Of a DNA stretch of 64,000 nt, positions 39,917-48,688 are shown piece by piece (positions within the stretch are counted from its first letter, which is position 1; every line of letters starts with the position of its first letter). Below the pieces are notes generated by a model. It did not search any database. It was not told the origin of the DNA and saw nothing but the letters and a program-made list of their open reading frames with translations. A program made the translations under genes and the position numbers. Location of the stretch: the NCBI RefSeq assembly GCF_001421715.1, contig NZ_LMKP01000044.1, positions 154,858 through 218,857 of the forward strand. The letters run 5' to 3'. This DNA comes from Sphingomonas sp. Leaf22. GTDB lineage: Bacteria > Pseudomonadota > Alphaproteobacteria > Sphingomonadales > Sphingomonadaceae.

Positions 39917-41059
39917 ATGAAACTGCTCAAGCTATCGGCCAGCGAACGACGGGTGTTCGACATGATCTGGCGACGCGGTCCGATCGCGCGCGGCGATCTT
40001 GCCGCCATGTCGGGGTTGACTGCGGGATCGATCACCAGGGCGATCCAGACGCTGGCGGAGTTTCGCCTGGTCGGCGAGCGGGTCGACCGTGCCGGATCGC
40101 GCGGCCAACCGACGCGTCCGGTCAGCGTCGCGGTGGACAGCGCCTACGGCGTCGGCGTCTATTTCTCGCACCACAATGTCGAGATCGGTCTGGTCGACAT
40201 GGCCGGGCAGCAGGTCGACGTCCGGAGACAGGCCCGCGACATCAGCCTCGAATCGATCCATGACCTGGTCGTCGGGTTCGTCGACGACGTTCGGACGCGC
40301 GGGATGGTCGACGAGGCGCGGCTGGCCGGGATTGGTGTCGCCCTGCCGGCCGATTTCATTCGGGGTGCCGACCAGCTCAACGCCCATTCCTATTTCCCGA
40401 ACTGGCGCCAGGCCGGCGCATTGGCGGCACTGCGCGATGGCCTGTCGCTACCCTTGTTCGTCGAGAACGATGCGGCGAGTGCAGCCCTGGGCGAACGGCT
40501 GCTCGGTGCGGGGCAGAACATCGACGACTTCCTGTTCGTCCATATCGGGCACGGCGTCGGCGGCGCGATGGTGCTGGGTGGCCGGCTCTATCGCGGCGTC
40601 CATGGCAATGCCGGGATGATCGGGATCCACTTTCCCAACGACCGCCCGCGGCCTTCGGGACAAGACTTGTTCGCGCATTTGCACCGCGACGGAATCGAGG
40701 TCGATGACTTTCCCGATCTGGAGGGATTGAGCGTCGGTGGATGCGCGCCGCTGCGCAGCTGGATCCGCCGCGCGGGACGACAGTTGCGCGAACAGCTGAG
40801 CCTCGTCGCCCGGGTGATCGATCCGCGCGCCGTGATCGTGGGCGGACGACTGCCGCTGCCGCTGCTCAACGCGCTGGTGGCGGAGATCGACACGCCTGAT
40901 TTCTGCGAAGAGGGTGTCGGTCTGCCGCGACCCAGCGTCATCGCGTCACCACTGGGCAATCGTGCCGGCATGGTCGGCGCGGCCTCGCTGCCGATCTACC
41001 GATTGCTGGTCGATGCGGCGGACTGCGAACCGGCCTTTCTGCCCGGTATCCGCGTCTGA
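39917..41059 (+). CDS. ROK family transcriptional regulator (module 1)
   Basis: This 380-aa protein has an N-terminal winged helix (RRVFDMIWRRGPIARGDLAA then LTAGSITRAIQTL) and a ROK domain with GIGVALPADF, FVENDAASAALGE, HIGHGVGGA and HGNAGM. It lacks the kinase zinc cluster. It is a clear paralogue of the ROK protein at 46312 (shared FPNDRPRPSGQDL / FPLDAPRPSGQDL and HIGHGVGG). It probably represses the divergent TonB receptor and itself through the operator at 39854-39886. Confidence 0.9.
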   Translation: MKLLKLSASERRVFDMIWRRGPIARGDLAAMSGLTAGSITRAIQTLAEFRLVGERVDRAGSRGQPTRPVSVAVDSAYGVGVYFSHHNVEIGLVDMAGQQVDVRRQARDISLESIHDLVVGFVDDVRTRGMVDEARLAGIGVALPADFIRGADQLNAHSYFPNWRQAGALAALRDGLSLPLFVENDAASAALGERLLGAGQNIDDFLFVHIGHGVGGAMVLGGRLYRGVHGNAGMIGIHFPNDRPRPSGQDLFAHLHRDGIEVDDFPDLEGLSVGGCAPLRSWIRRAGRQLREQLSLVARVIDPRAVIVGGRLPLPLLNALVAEIDTPDFCEEGVGLPRPSVIASPLGNRAGMVGAASLPIYRLLVDAADCEPAFLPGIRV

Positions 41060-41063
41060 CCGG

Positions 41064-42134
41064 TCAGCAACGGCCAGCGGCGGTCACCGGATTGCACCGC
41101 ACGAAGCGGCCGTCGGCGAAGCGTACCGCATAATTCGACAGGCGGCGGTCGGGCACCGGGTAATCGGTCGAGACGATCTGCGCGCCGCTGGCAAACGCGC
41201 GGTCGCGCGGCACGGGGTCGTCGGCACGGGCCTGCCCGGTGTCGGCATCGGCGCGCGTATAGGCCAGCATGCCTTGCCGGATAGCGGTGCCGATCCGGGG
41301 ATCATCCGGGCGGGGAAGGATCGCCCAGCGCGGCCGTACGGATGGCAGCGGCTGACCCTTGCCTGGCCGGGCACCGGTAAAGAGCAGCGGCTGCCGGTTC
41401 TGTCCATCGCGATAGGATCGTGCCGTCTCCTCCGCATCGAGCAGGAAGATCAGTATCTTGCCGCGTGCCGCATCGATCGTCGGCCAGCCGGTGCCGGCAT
41501 CGGCCGGCGTCAGGATCCGGTTCCGCCCCAGTGCGCCGACCAGTTCCTTTTCCAGACGATGCCAGCCGTCCGCGCACAGGTCGGGACATCGGTCCGCAGC
41601 CGCCCGCTTCACTTCGAGCATCAGCAGGATCGGAACATGCGCGGGATGCGCATCCGACCAGCGGGCGATCTCGCCGAGGCAATCGGCGAAGAGCGGGCAG
41701 GTGCTGCGCGGATCATAGTCCGCCTTATGGATCGTCTTGAAGCCCGGCTTGCGCAGGACGCCGGCCGGGTCCCACGGGATGGTCTGCGGCAAACCCGCTG
41801 CATGCAGATGGTCGATGAAGCCCGGTCGAACGAAACGTGTGCCCGTCGGATCGTCGTTCACGTCGAGTTCGAAGGCGCGGATGCCCAACTCCAGCTGTGT
41901 CGTCAGCGGCAGGTTCGAATAGCCGATCGCGCGGGCGAGTTGCGGACCCGACCAGCTGCCATCGTGGAAGCCGGCGGTTTCCAGCCAGACCGTCACCTCC
42001 GGGTCGGGCGCGAGATGATAGCTGTTGTGCGTTTCGATATACTGGACCTGATCGATCCGCAGCTGGCCGAGGTCGGTCATTTCCGGAACGGGCAGCGGCG
42101 CTGCCAGGGCAGCAACGAGGAACAGGGAACGCAT
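41064..42134 (-). CDS. Secreted Ca2+-dependent phosphoinositide phospholipase C-like protein
   Basis: The mature protein (356-aa precursor) shows the PI-PLC X-type barrel of the Ca-dependent family: YIETHNSYHLAP with the first catalytic His, LELGIRAFELDVNDD and a second His region near FKTIHKADYDPRS. The signal peptide is MRSLFLVAALAAPLPVP, so I start at ATG 42134 and not 42167. Enzymes of this kind cleave phosphoinositides or related lipids; the bacterial substrate is not certain. It converges with the ROK regulator gene (four bases between stops) and lies between two TonB receptor modules. Confidence 0.82.
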   Translation of the reverse strand: MRSLFLVAALAAPLPVPEMTDLGQLRIDQVQYIETHNSYHLAPDPEVTVWLETAGFHDGSWSGPQLARAIGYSNLPLTTQLELGIRAFELDVNDDPTGTRFVRPGFIDHLHAAGLPQTIPWDPAGVLRKPGFKTIHKADYDPRSTCPLFADCLGEIARWSDAHPAHVPILLMLEVKRAAADRCPDLCADGWHRLEKELVGALGRNRILTPADAGTGWPTIDAARGKILIFLLDAEETARSYRDGQNRQPLLFTGARPGKGQPLPSVRPRWAILPRPDDPRIGTAIRQGMLAYTRADADTGQARADDPVPRDRAFASGAQIVSTDYPVPDRRLSNYAVRFADGRFVRCNPVTAAGRC

Positions 42135-42322
42135 CGGGCACCACAGCAACAGGGACAATAAAGTCAATATCGCAAATTATTGCGGCGGCTTGATGACGGT
42201 TCCGGCGATCCGTTCGTTCGAAGGACGCGTCGCCGATCATCGGTAGAGCATGACCGCCATGCGGGTGACGAAGGCAATGCTGCGGCGATCGCGTGACGGC
42301 GGCCATCGGCGCCTTATTCCCG

Positions 42323-43576
42323 CTACCGGCTGAGATAGGGACCGAAACACCCGAGCACCGTCGGTGCCTGCGCGCGGGCGTCGAGCAACAGCACCCGATA
42401 GCTGTCGCCGTCAGGGGCGACGCGGATCAGGACATGCCCGCCTTCGCCCGTGACGGTCCGGTCCAGCACCGGCCCCAGCGCGACCCGCGTCGCATCGAAC
42501 ACATGCGTCGCGAACAGATCGCGCGGTCCCGGCCAGAGTGCCGGTGAAGCGATGCGGTGGACGACCTCGCCGCCGGGCTGGTCGGTCGTGTAGACCTGCT
42601 CGACCATCACCCGCGGCTGTAGCTTGGCCAGCAAGCCGCTGTTGGTGCCGTCGCGATTGCCGTGATGGTCGAGCGCCATCGCATCGACTGGCCCGACCAG
42701 TGGGGCGATGGCGGATTCGGTATCGATCGTGTCGGGCGCATAGGGCTCGTCCAGCCCGGTATTGTCGCCGCCGGTATAGTAATCGAACCGGCCATAGGAC
42801 AGGCGCAGCGCGATGCTCAGCGGGTTTTCCTGCGGATTGCCGTCCTTGCCGATCGCGCGCGCCGGATCGAACGCGGTGGTAACGCCGCCATACCCGTCCA
42901 TGATGCATACGCCGGCCTTGATCCCCAACAGCTTGAAGGTGGGATAGGCCGCGGGTGCGCCGAGCGTGATCTGATCGGTGCGCCCGATCGCGAGCGGGGA
43001 AAGCCGGGTGCCACGATGGTCGTGCAGATAGCGTGCGAACGCGGCATAGTTGCGGATGCCGGCGTCGTCGCGGGGCGCGGGGTCGCCGGGCTGGAACCGG
43101 TCGACCAGCGTACCGATCGGCAGCACGTCGCCGACGTCGGTGATTCCCGACAGACGATAGGCGCGGGTCGCGGACCAGGGGCTGGCCGCCACGACCGCAC
43201 CGACATGATCGGCGTGAAAATGCGTGAGGATCGCATAATCGATGCGCCGATGATCGCGCGGTGCGGTCTGCCGAATATAGCGCGCGATCCATTGGCCGGG
43301 GCGAAGGCCGGCATCGGGCACGGCCGGTGCCAGCTTCAGCGGGGCGTTCGCGACCTCGATGCCTTTGGGATCGAGGTCGCCGGCATCGATCAGGATCGTC
43401 GTGCCGTCGGGCGCGACGATGAAGGTCGCATTGCCACGCCCGGTGTGGATGTGATGGATATCGAGCGTGCCGGGCGTCCAGGGCGTGAGCCGGTGCCGCG
43501 GCACGGCACCCGTCCGACCGGCAAACACCGATCCGACGAGCGCCGCCACGAACAGGTTGCGTGAGAGTGTCGGCAT
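42323..43576 (-). CDS. Secreted metallo-beta-lactamase-fold hydrolase (ComEC/Rec2-related)
   Basis: This 417-aa protein has a signal peptide (MPTLSRNLFVAALVGSVFAG) and an MBL fold with IDAGD, the metal motif THFHADHVG and later LDHHGNRDG. The overall form resembles the hydrolase half of ComEC-like proteins, which act on phosphodiesters or nucleic acid. The ATG (43576-43574) lies four bases after the real stop of the upstream TonB receptor pseudogene, so the two were one operon. The open frame upstream to 43666 is only overlap with the receptor gene. Confidence 0.8.
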   Translation of the reverse strand: MPTLSRNLFVAALVGSVFAGRTGAVPRHRLTPWTPGTLDIHHIHTGRGNATFIVAPDGTTILIDAGDLDPKGIEVANAPLKLAPAVPDAGLRPGQWIARYIRQTAPRDHRRIDYAILTHFHADHVGAVVAASPWSATRAYRLSGITDVGDVLPIGTLVDRFQPGDPAPRDDAGIRNYAAFARYLHDHRGTRLSPLAIGRTDQITLGAPAAYPTFKLLGIKAGVCIMDGYGGVTTAFDPARAIGKDGNPQENPLSIALRLSYGRFDYYTGGDNTGLDEPYAPDTIDTESAIAPLVGPVDAMALDHHGNRDGTNSGLLAKLQPRVMVEQVYTTDQPGGEVVHRIASPALWPGPRDLFATHVFDATRVALGPVLDRTVTGEGGHVLIRVAPDGDSYRVLLLDARAQAPTVLGCFGPYLSR

Positions 43577-43580
43577 GGGT

Positions 43581-46172
43581 TCAGAACCGGAACTGGGCAC
43601 CGACGGTATAGGACCTTCCCGACTGGATCGCGGTGATTGCGGTTCACCCCCGTCACCTCGCGCCACCAGCTGTTCGTCAGGTTGCGGGCCGCCACGAAGA
43701 CCTCGATGCGCGTGACCGGTCGCACGGCGATGCGCGCGTCGAGGCTGTCATAGGACTGGATATAGGTGTCGCCGGCCGCGGTAGCACCGACCCCGCCGTT
43801 GAACGCCTGACCACGCCGCGCATAGGATAGCGAGCCGGTGAACGGACCCTTGTCGTACACCGCCATCGCATTGGCGATATAGGTCGGCTGCTGGTTCAGC
43901 GCGCCGATCGTGCGCCCCGATCCGTTGGCGTTGAGCACGCCGAGCCTGCCCCACAGCCGGGTGTAGTTGGCGCGCAGCGTGACGCCGTCCAGCACCGGCG
44001 TCAGCCCGGTGAAATCGCGCCATTCCGCGTTGAGTTCGAGGCCCGTCACCTTCGAGCTGGCGGCATTATACGGTGTCGACAGCTGTGACGCGACGCCGGT
44101 CGTCGGATCGTTGGTCGTGGTCGTCAGGAAGTAGATTTCGCCGCTGATGTCCTTGCGGAACAGGCCGGCTGACAAGAAGCCGTGCGACAGGTAGGATTCG
44201 ACCGCCAAGTCGTAATTCTTCGCATGGCGCGCCTTCAGGTCCGGGTTGCTGCCACGGATCAGGACATTCAGGCTGCTGAAATTGTTGATCGTCAGCCCCT
44301 GCGCGAAGGTCGTGAAGGTCGGTCGTGCGATCGTCTCGGTATAGGCCGCCTTCAGGCGCAGCACCGGCAGCACGTCGACCGATGCCTGCACGTTGGGCAG
44401 GAGATAGTCATAGCTGCGGTGGAAGCTGACCGGCGTCGCGACGCCGGCCCTGAGCGTGGCCGTCGCATTGTCGAACGCCGTCTTCTCGTAGCGCACCCCG
44501 GCGAGCGCATGGACGATGTCGCTGTTGTAATGGACCGCACCATAGCCCGCGATGACGTCCTCGGTCAGGTCGAAGCTGCCCGTCGGCGACGTGGTGCGAT
44601 TGTTCGTGCCGTTGGCCCTGACGAAGTTCCAATAGGCGTCGTGATCGACATAGACGATGCCCTGCCCGTCGAAGGTCGATCGCTTGCCGCCATCGACCAG
44701 TACCTTGTCGAGCGTATAGGCGGACCCGGACGGCAGGGTGTAGTTGTCGGCCGACTGGTTGAACACGCGGTGCAGGCGGCGCCAGTTGACGCCCGTGGAC
44801 AGACCCAGCCCCTCGCTGAACGGAAAGCTGTTGAAGCTATAGTCCGCCCGTGCGGTATAGACCTTGTCGGTCATCGGCAGATGCGTGACGACCGCGGCAG
44901 ACGCCGGGTTTGCCGACCAGTTCGCCGAATTGGACAGCCCGTTCGCGGGATTGAGCGCGAGATCGACCTGGTTCTCACCGATCGCGTAGGTGCCGGCGAG
45001 TCCCCCGAAGGTATAGATCGCGCCGTTCTCCAGCGTCTCGTCATGGTTCGACTTCTCGACCGATCCCACCAACTTGAGCTTCGAATTGTCGCCGACCTTG
45101 ACCTCGCCACCGGCGGTCGCCGTCATGAGTTCACGCGAGATCGAATATACGCGGCTATAGGCCTGCGCGCTCGCGCCGGTGAAGCTGCCGCGCCCCTCGG
45201 CGGTGGCGGTCACATTGGCCGCGTTGACCGTGGTTCCGCCGCGATAATTGTTCTGGACGATGTCGCTGTTGAAATAGGTGCCCTCGACGAAGCCATAGAA
45301 GCGATCGGTCGAGCGCGCTTCCAGCTTGCCGAGCAAGCTGTAGCCCTTGTCGTGAATGTCGAAATCGCCGCGCTGGAGCGCGCAGGTCGGCACGTCGATC
45401 CCGCCCGAACGATATAGGCGGAAGTGTTGTTGTAGGTCTGGCTGTAGCGATCGTCATGCCACGACGCCGCACCGACGAACCCGAAGTCGCCGTCGGCCCC
45501 GAAGGTCCGCTTGACGACGAGGTTGCCGATCTTGCCCGGCCCGTGGCGGTCGGGTGCGCCGCCCTTGTCGAACAGGTTGAGGCCGAAGTCGCCCTTGGTC
45601 ACCGCCGCACCGCCCAGATCGAACGCGCGCAGCGTGTTGATCGACAGGTGCCAGCCGATCGAGTTGGCGTCCATGTCCGGCGTCACCGTCTTGGTGACGA
45701 CCAGTTCGTTGATCGCCATCGCCGGCACGGTGTCGAGATAGACGGCGCGGTCGTTGCGCGTGGAATCGAAGAACATGCCACCGTCGAGATCGACGCTGTT
45801 ATAGTTGCTGTCGAGACCGCGGATCGTCGCATACCAGCCCTTCTGGAACTGGAAGCCGCGCTGCAGCGACACGCCCGGCACGCGTGCCAGCGCGTCGGCG
45901 ATGGTCTGGTCGGGCAGCTTCTGGATTTCGAGCGCGCCGACACTGTCCACCATCGCGAGGCTGGAACGCTTCGCGTCCTGCGGCGCGCGGCTGAGCCGGC
46001 GCTGCCCGGTGACGATAATGTCGTTCTGCGGTTCGACGTCCGGCTGCGCGGTCGCCATCGCCGCGCCCGCCTGCCCGCCGGGATCGCCGGCCACGGTCTG
46101 GGCAGTCGCCGGTACGGCGATGAAGATCGCGCTGGCGAGCAAGCCGGCGCGGCGCTGAATGGTGATGGTCAC
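43581..46172 (-). pseudogene. TonB-dependent receptor with two frameshifts (module 2)
   Basis: The reading starts at GTG 46172, with a strong AAGGGGGA site, and gives signal peptide, DIIVTGQRRL, plug (LPDQTIADALARVPGVSLQ, NYNSVDLDG) and the barrel start up to YNNTSAYI. Near 45410 the frame is lost; the continuation SGGIDVPTCALQRGDF runs in the next frame for 580 residues. Near 43635 it is lost again: AIQSGRSYTVGAQFRF, the natural last strand, is in a third position ending at TGA 43583-43581. Two single-base indels explain this. It is a paralogue of the receptor at 37196, which is intact. It may be decaying, or the indels may be assembly errors. Confidence 0.82.
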
Positions 46173-46246
46173 GATATCCCCCTTGGATCGAAGCGGTGCA
46201 ACGGATCGCACCGGGTCGACGGCTCCCTACCCCGCGATCATGACGC

Positions 46247-46269
46247 TATTAAGTACACTTAACTTAATA
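46247..46269. promoter_or_regulatory. Inverted-repeat operator between receptor pseudogene and ROK gene
   Basis: TATTAAGT (46247-46254) and ACTTAATA (46262-46269) are perfect inverted arms with a seven-base spacer, in AT-rich DNA between the divergent genes. The position matches that of the operator in module 1. Confidence 0.7.
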
Positions 46270-46311
46270 CTCGTTTGGCGTGAGGCTGCCATTTGGATAG
46301 ACGCGACCGGG

Positions 46312-47430
46312 ATGGCTTCCCTGTCCCCCCTTCGATCGCTGACCATAGCGGACCGCCGGCTTGCCGCCCTGCTGCTCGATGACGGGCCGATGCTGCGCAG
46401 CGAACTTGCCCGGCGGATCGGGGTGAGCCGACCGGCGATCACCCAGATGCTCGCCAGTCTCGACCGATACGGACTGGTCGAGGAAGGGGAGGCGACCCGG
46501 GGAACCCGGGGACAGCCCGCCCGCCCGGTCGGCATTCGGGGAAATGCCGGTTATTCGGCCGGGGTCAGCTTTTCGCACAGCTATCTCGATGTCGCGATCA
46601 TCGACATTACGGGGCGTGAAGTCGCGTTTCACCGGGCACGGCTGACCGAGCCGACCCCCGATGCGGTCGCGGAGGTTGCTCGCCTCGCGCTGGCAGCGGC
46701 ACGCACACAGGCGACTATCGGCACCGCGGATCTGATCGGGCTGGGCTTTGCGCTTCCCGGCGATTTCCGCGTCGACACCTTGGAGCTTCAGGCACACCGG
46801 TATTTCCCGGCATTCGATCAGCTGGATGCGCACGCATTCTTTCAGTCGCGCTTCGCGGAACCGGTTTTTATCGAGAATGACGGACGTACCAGCGCGATGG
46901 GCGAACGGCTTGCCGGATTGGGTCGGGGGTGCCGCGACTTCCTGCTGATCCACATCGGACACGGCGTCGGTGGCGGTCTTTTCCTCAACAATCGCCTGTA
47001 TCGCGGCGCGCATTTCAACGCCGGCCCGCTCGGCACGTTCTTCCCGCTGGATGCGCCGCGCCCCTCGGGACAGGATCTGCTCGAGACGTTACGTAGGCGC
47101 GATATCGCGGCCGGCGACTTCGATGCGCTGGACGCCATCGCCGACGAGCATCCGGGGGAAGTGGAGGCGTGGTGCGTTCGGGCAGGCGGACAACTCGCTC
47201 CCGTCCTTCGTCACGTCGCCGATCTGATCGACCCGGCCTTCATGATCGTGGGTGGCCGCCTGCCTGCCCGGCTGTTGGCCAAGGTGGCACGCGCCACCGG
47301 TTTTCCGTCCGAAAACGCCCCGGTGCGGTTCGCCGGTCAGGCCCCGATCGTCCGACCGTCGTTGCTGGCCGCACGCGCGGGAGCGATCGGAGCCGCTTCG
47401 ATTCCCGTGCTGGATCTTTTCCACCCATAG
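46312..47430 (+). CDS. ROK family transcriptional regulator (module 2)
   Basis: The 372-aa protein has a winged helix (DRRLAALLLDDGPMLRSELA then IGVSRPAITQMLASL) and a ROK domain with GLGFALPGDF, FIENDGRTSAMGE, HIGHGVGGG and HFNAGPLG. It is a paralogue of the regulator at 39917. I place the start at ATG 46312 and not at 46240 or 46159, because the operator-like inverted repeat at 46247-46269 would otherwise lie in the coding region. The target should be the divergent TonB receptor, now a pseudogene. Confidence 0.87.
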   Translation: MASLSPLRSLTIADRRLAALLLDDGPMLRSELARRIGVSRPAITQMLASLDRYGLVEEGEATRGTRGQPARPVGIRGNAGYSAGVSFSHSYLDVAIIDITGREVAFHRARLTEPTPDAVAEVARLALAAARTQATIGTADLIGLGFALPGDFRVDTLELQAHRYFPAFDQLDAHAFFQSRFAEPVFIENDGRTSAMGERLAGLGRGCRDFLLIHIGHGVGGGLFLNNRLYRGAHFNAGPLGTFFPLDAPRPSGQDLLETLRRRDIAAGDFDALDAIADEHPGEVEAWCVRAGGQLAPVLRHVADLIDPAFMIVGGRLPARLLAKVARATGFPSENAPVRFAGQAPIVRPSLLAARAGAIGAASIPVLDLFHP

Positions 47431-47659
47431 CTTGGGAAAAGCGGAGGCGGCGGCTCGGGCCAAGAACAACGGCGAACGACTATAAGTTTCGCCGAGGCCG
47501 CACGGCGCGTCGAGACCCCCGATGCCGAACTGCGCGCCGGCCATGATGCCTGCATCGACGCTGCCCGTCGCGACATGGCGCGTTTCGGCCACACAAGGCG
47601 TCCCCGCGCTGGTCATGAGGATGCGCGGGGCAGTCGTCTGCTGCCGATCGCCAAACCGT

Positions 47660-48688
47660 TCAGCGCAGCCGCAGCGCCTTTCGCACCTTGTCCCACGCGA
47701 CGAATTTGAAGTTCTGCGTCTCCGGCGCGTTGTCGCCGTCCTGTGCGACCATCAGGCCGTGGCGCAGGCCGGGGCCGAAATCGCCGAGCATCAGGTCGAT
47801 GCCGTCGGTCTCGCTGGTCCCGTCGATCGCGCCACCGCCGATGCGGAAACGGCCGGCATAGGTGACGCCCGGCAGGCGGTAGAGGGTGTACGCATTGTCG
47901 CCCTGGCTGCTGACGACCAGATAGCCGCCATCGCGGCCCTTAGGGGCCAGTGCCAGCCCTTCGGCATCGGCGACCAGCGTCGTGCCGTCGACCTTCGCGA
48001 CGGCCATGCCGGTGACGGGCGCGGCGGGATCGGCGGCGAAGCGCCACAGGCCGATATCCTCCTCGGCGACGTAGAGCAGCCCCGTCCGGTCGTCGACCAC
48101 ACAGCCCTCTGCCTGCGTGCCGACCTTTATCGACCGCACGGTGCGGACCTGCGGCGTCGCGCCGGTCGTGTCGATCGACACCTGATCGATGCGGCCGTCC
48201 TTCATCACGACGAAGCCGAACAGCGCGTGATCGCGCGCGCGGGTCCACAGGCACATGCCATAGGCTTCGCCGGGACCGACCGGATAGCGGCCCATCGGCA
48301 CCAACTTGCCCGCAACCGTATCGAGGGTGAAAAGCGCGACATGCGCCTCGCCAACGTCCGCACGGTCGCTGGCGACGGCGATCACCCTGCCGCCAACGTC
48401 CCGCAGGTCGACATTGTTGAGCCGCGCGGCAGGCGTGAAGCTCAGCCGTTTGCCCGACAGCGCATAGACATGGATACCGGCCTGCTTATCGGTGCCGATC
48501 ACGAGGCTAGCGGCCGGATTGCGCCGGTTGCGCCAGATGGCGGGATCGTCGGCGGCGTCGGCAGCGGTGTCGACCGGATCGGTCTCCGCCACTGCGGCGA
48601 CCATCGGCACAGCATTCGGCGTCACCGGCGGCGGGGGCGTTACCGCACACCCGCCGAGCAGCAACGCCGCGACCGCGAACCGCCGCAT
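47660..48688 (-). CDS. Beta-propeller phytase-like lipoprotein
   Basis: This 342-aa protein is a beta-propeller phytase, which releases phosphate from inositol hexakisphosphate with Ca2+. Diagnostic segments are ADDPAIW near residue 48, VIGTDKQAGIHVY, NNVDLRDV, EGCVVDDRTGLLYVAEEDIGLW and a late SQGDN. The N-terminus MRRFAVAALLLGGC has a lipobox, so the enzyme is probably anchored in the outer membrane or periplasm. The start codon shares one base with the stop of the TonB receptor upstream (TGATG), so enzyme and receptor are translated together. Confidence 0.9.
   Translation of the reverse strand: MRRFAVAALLLGGCAVTPPPPVTPNAVPMVAAVAETDPVDTAADAADDPAIWRNRRNPAASLVIGTDKQAGIHVYALSGKRLSFTPAARLNNVDLRDVGGRVIAVASDRADVGEAHVALFTLDTVAGKLVPMGRYPVGPGEAYGMCLWTRARDHALFGFVVMKDGRIDQVSIDTTGATPQVRTVRSIKVGTQAEGCVVDDRTGLLYVAEEDIGLWRFAADPAAPVTGMAVAKVDGTTLVADAEGLALAPKGRDGGYLVVSSQGDNAYTLYRLPGVTYAGRFRIGGGAIDGTSETDGIDLMLGDFGPGLRHGLMVAQDGDNAPETQNFKFVAWDKVRKALRLR

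Noticed and set aside
46240..46311. Earlier ATG (46240) for the second ROK regulator
   Set aside because: It would place the operator-like inverted repeat inside the coding sequence and add residues (MTLLSTLNLILVW) not seen in the paralogue.
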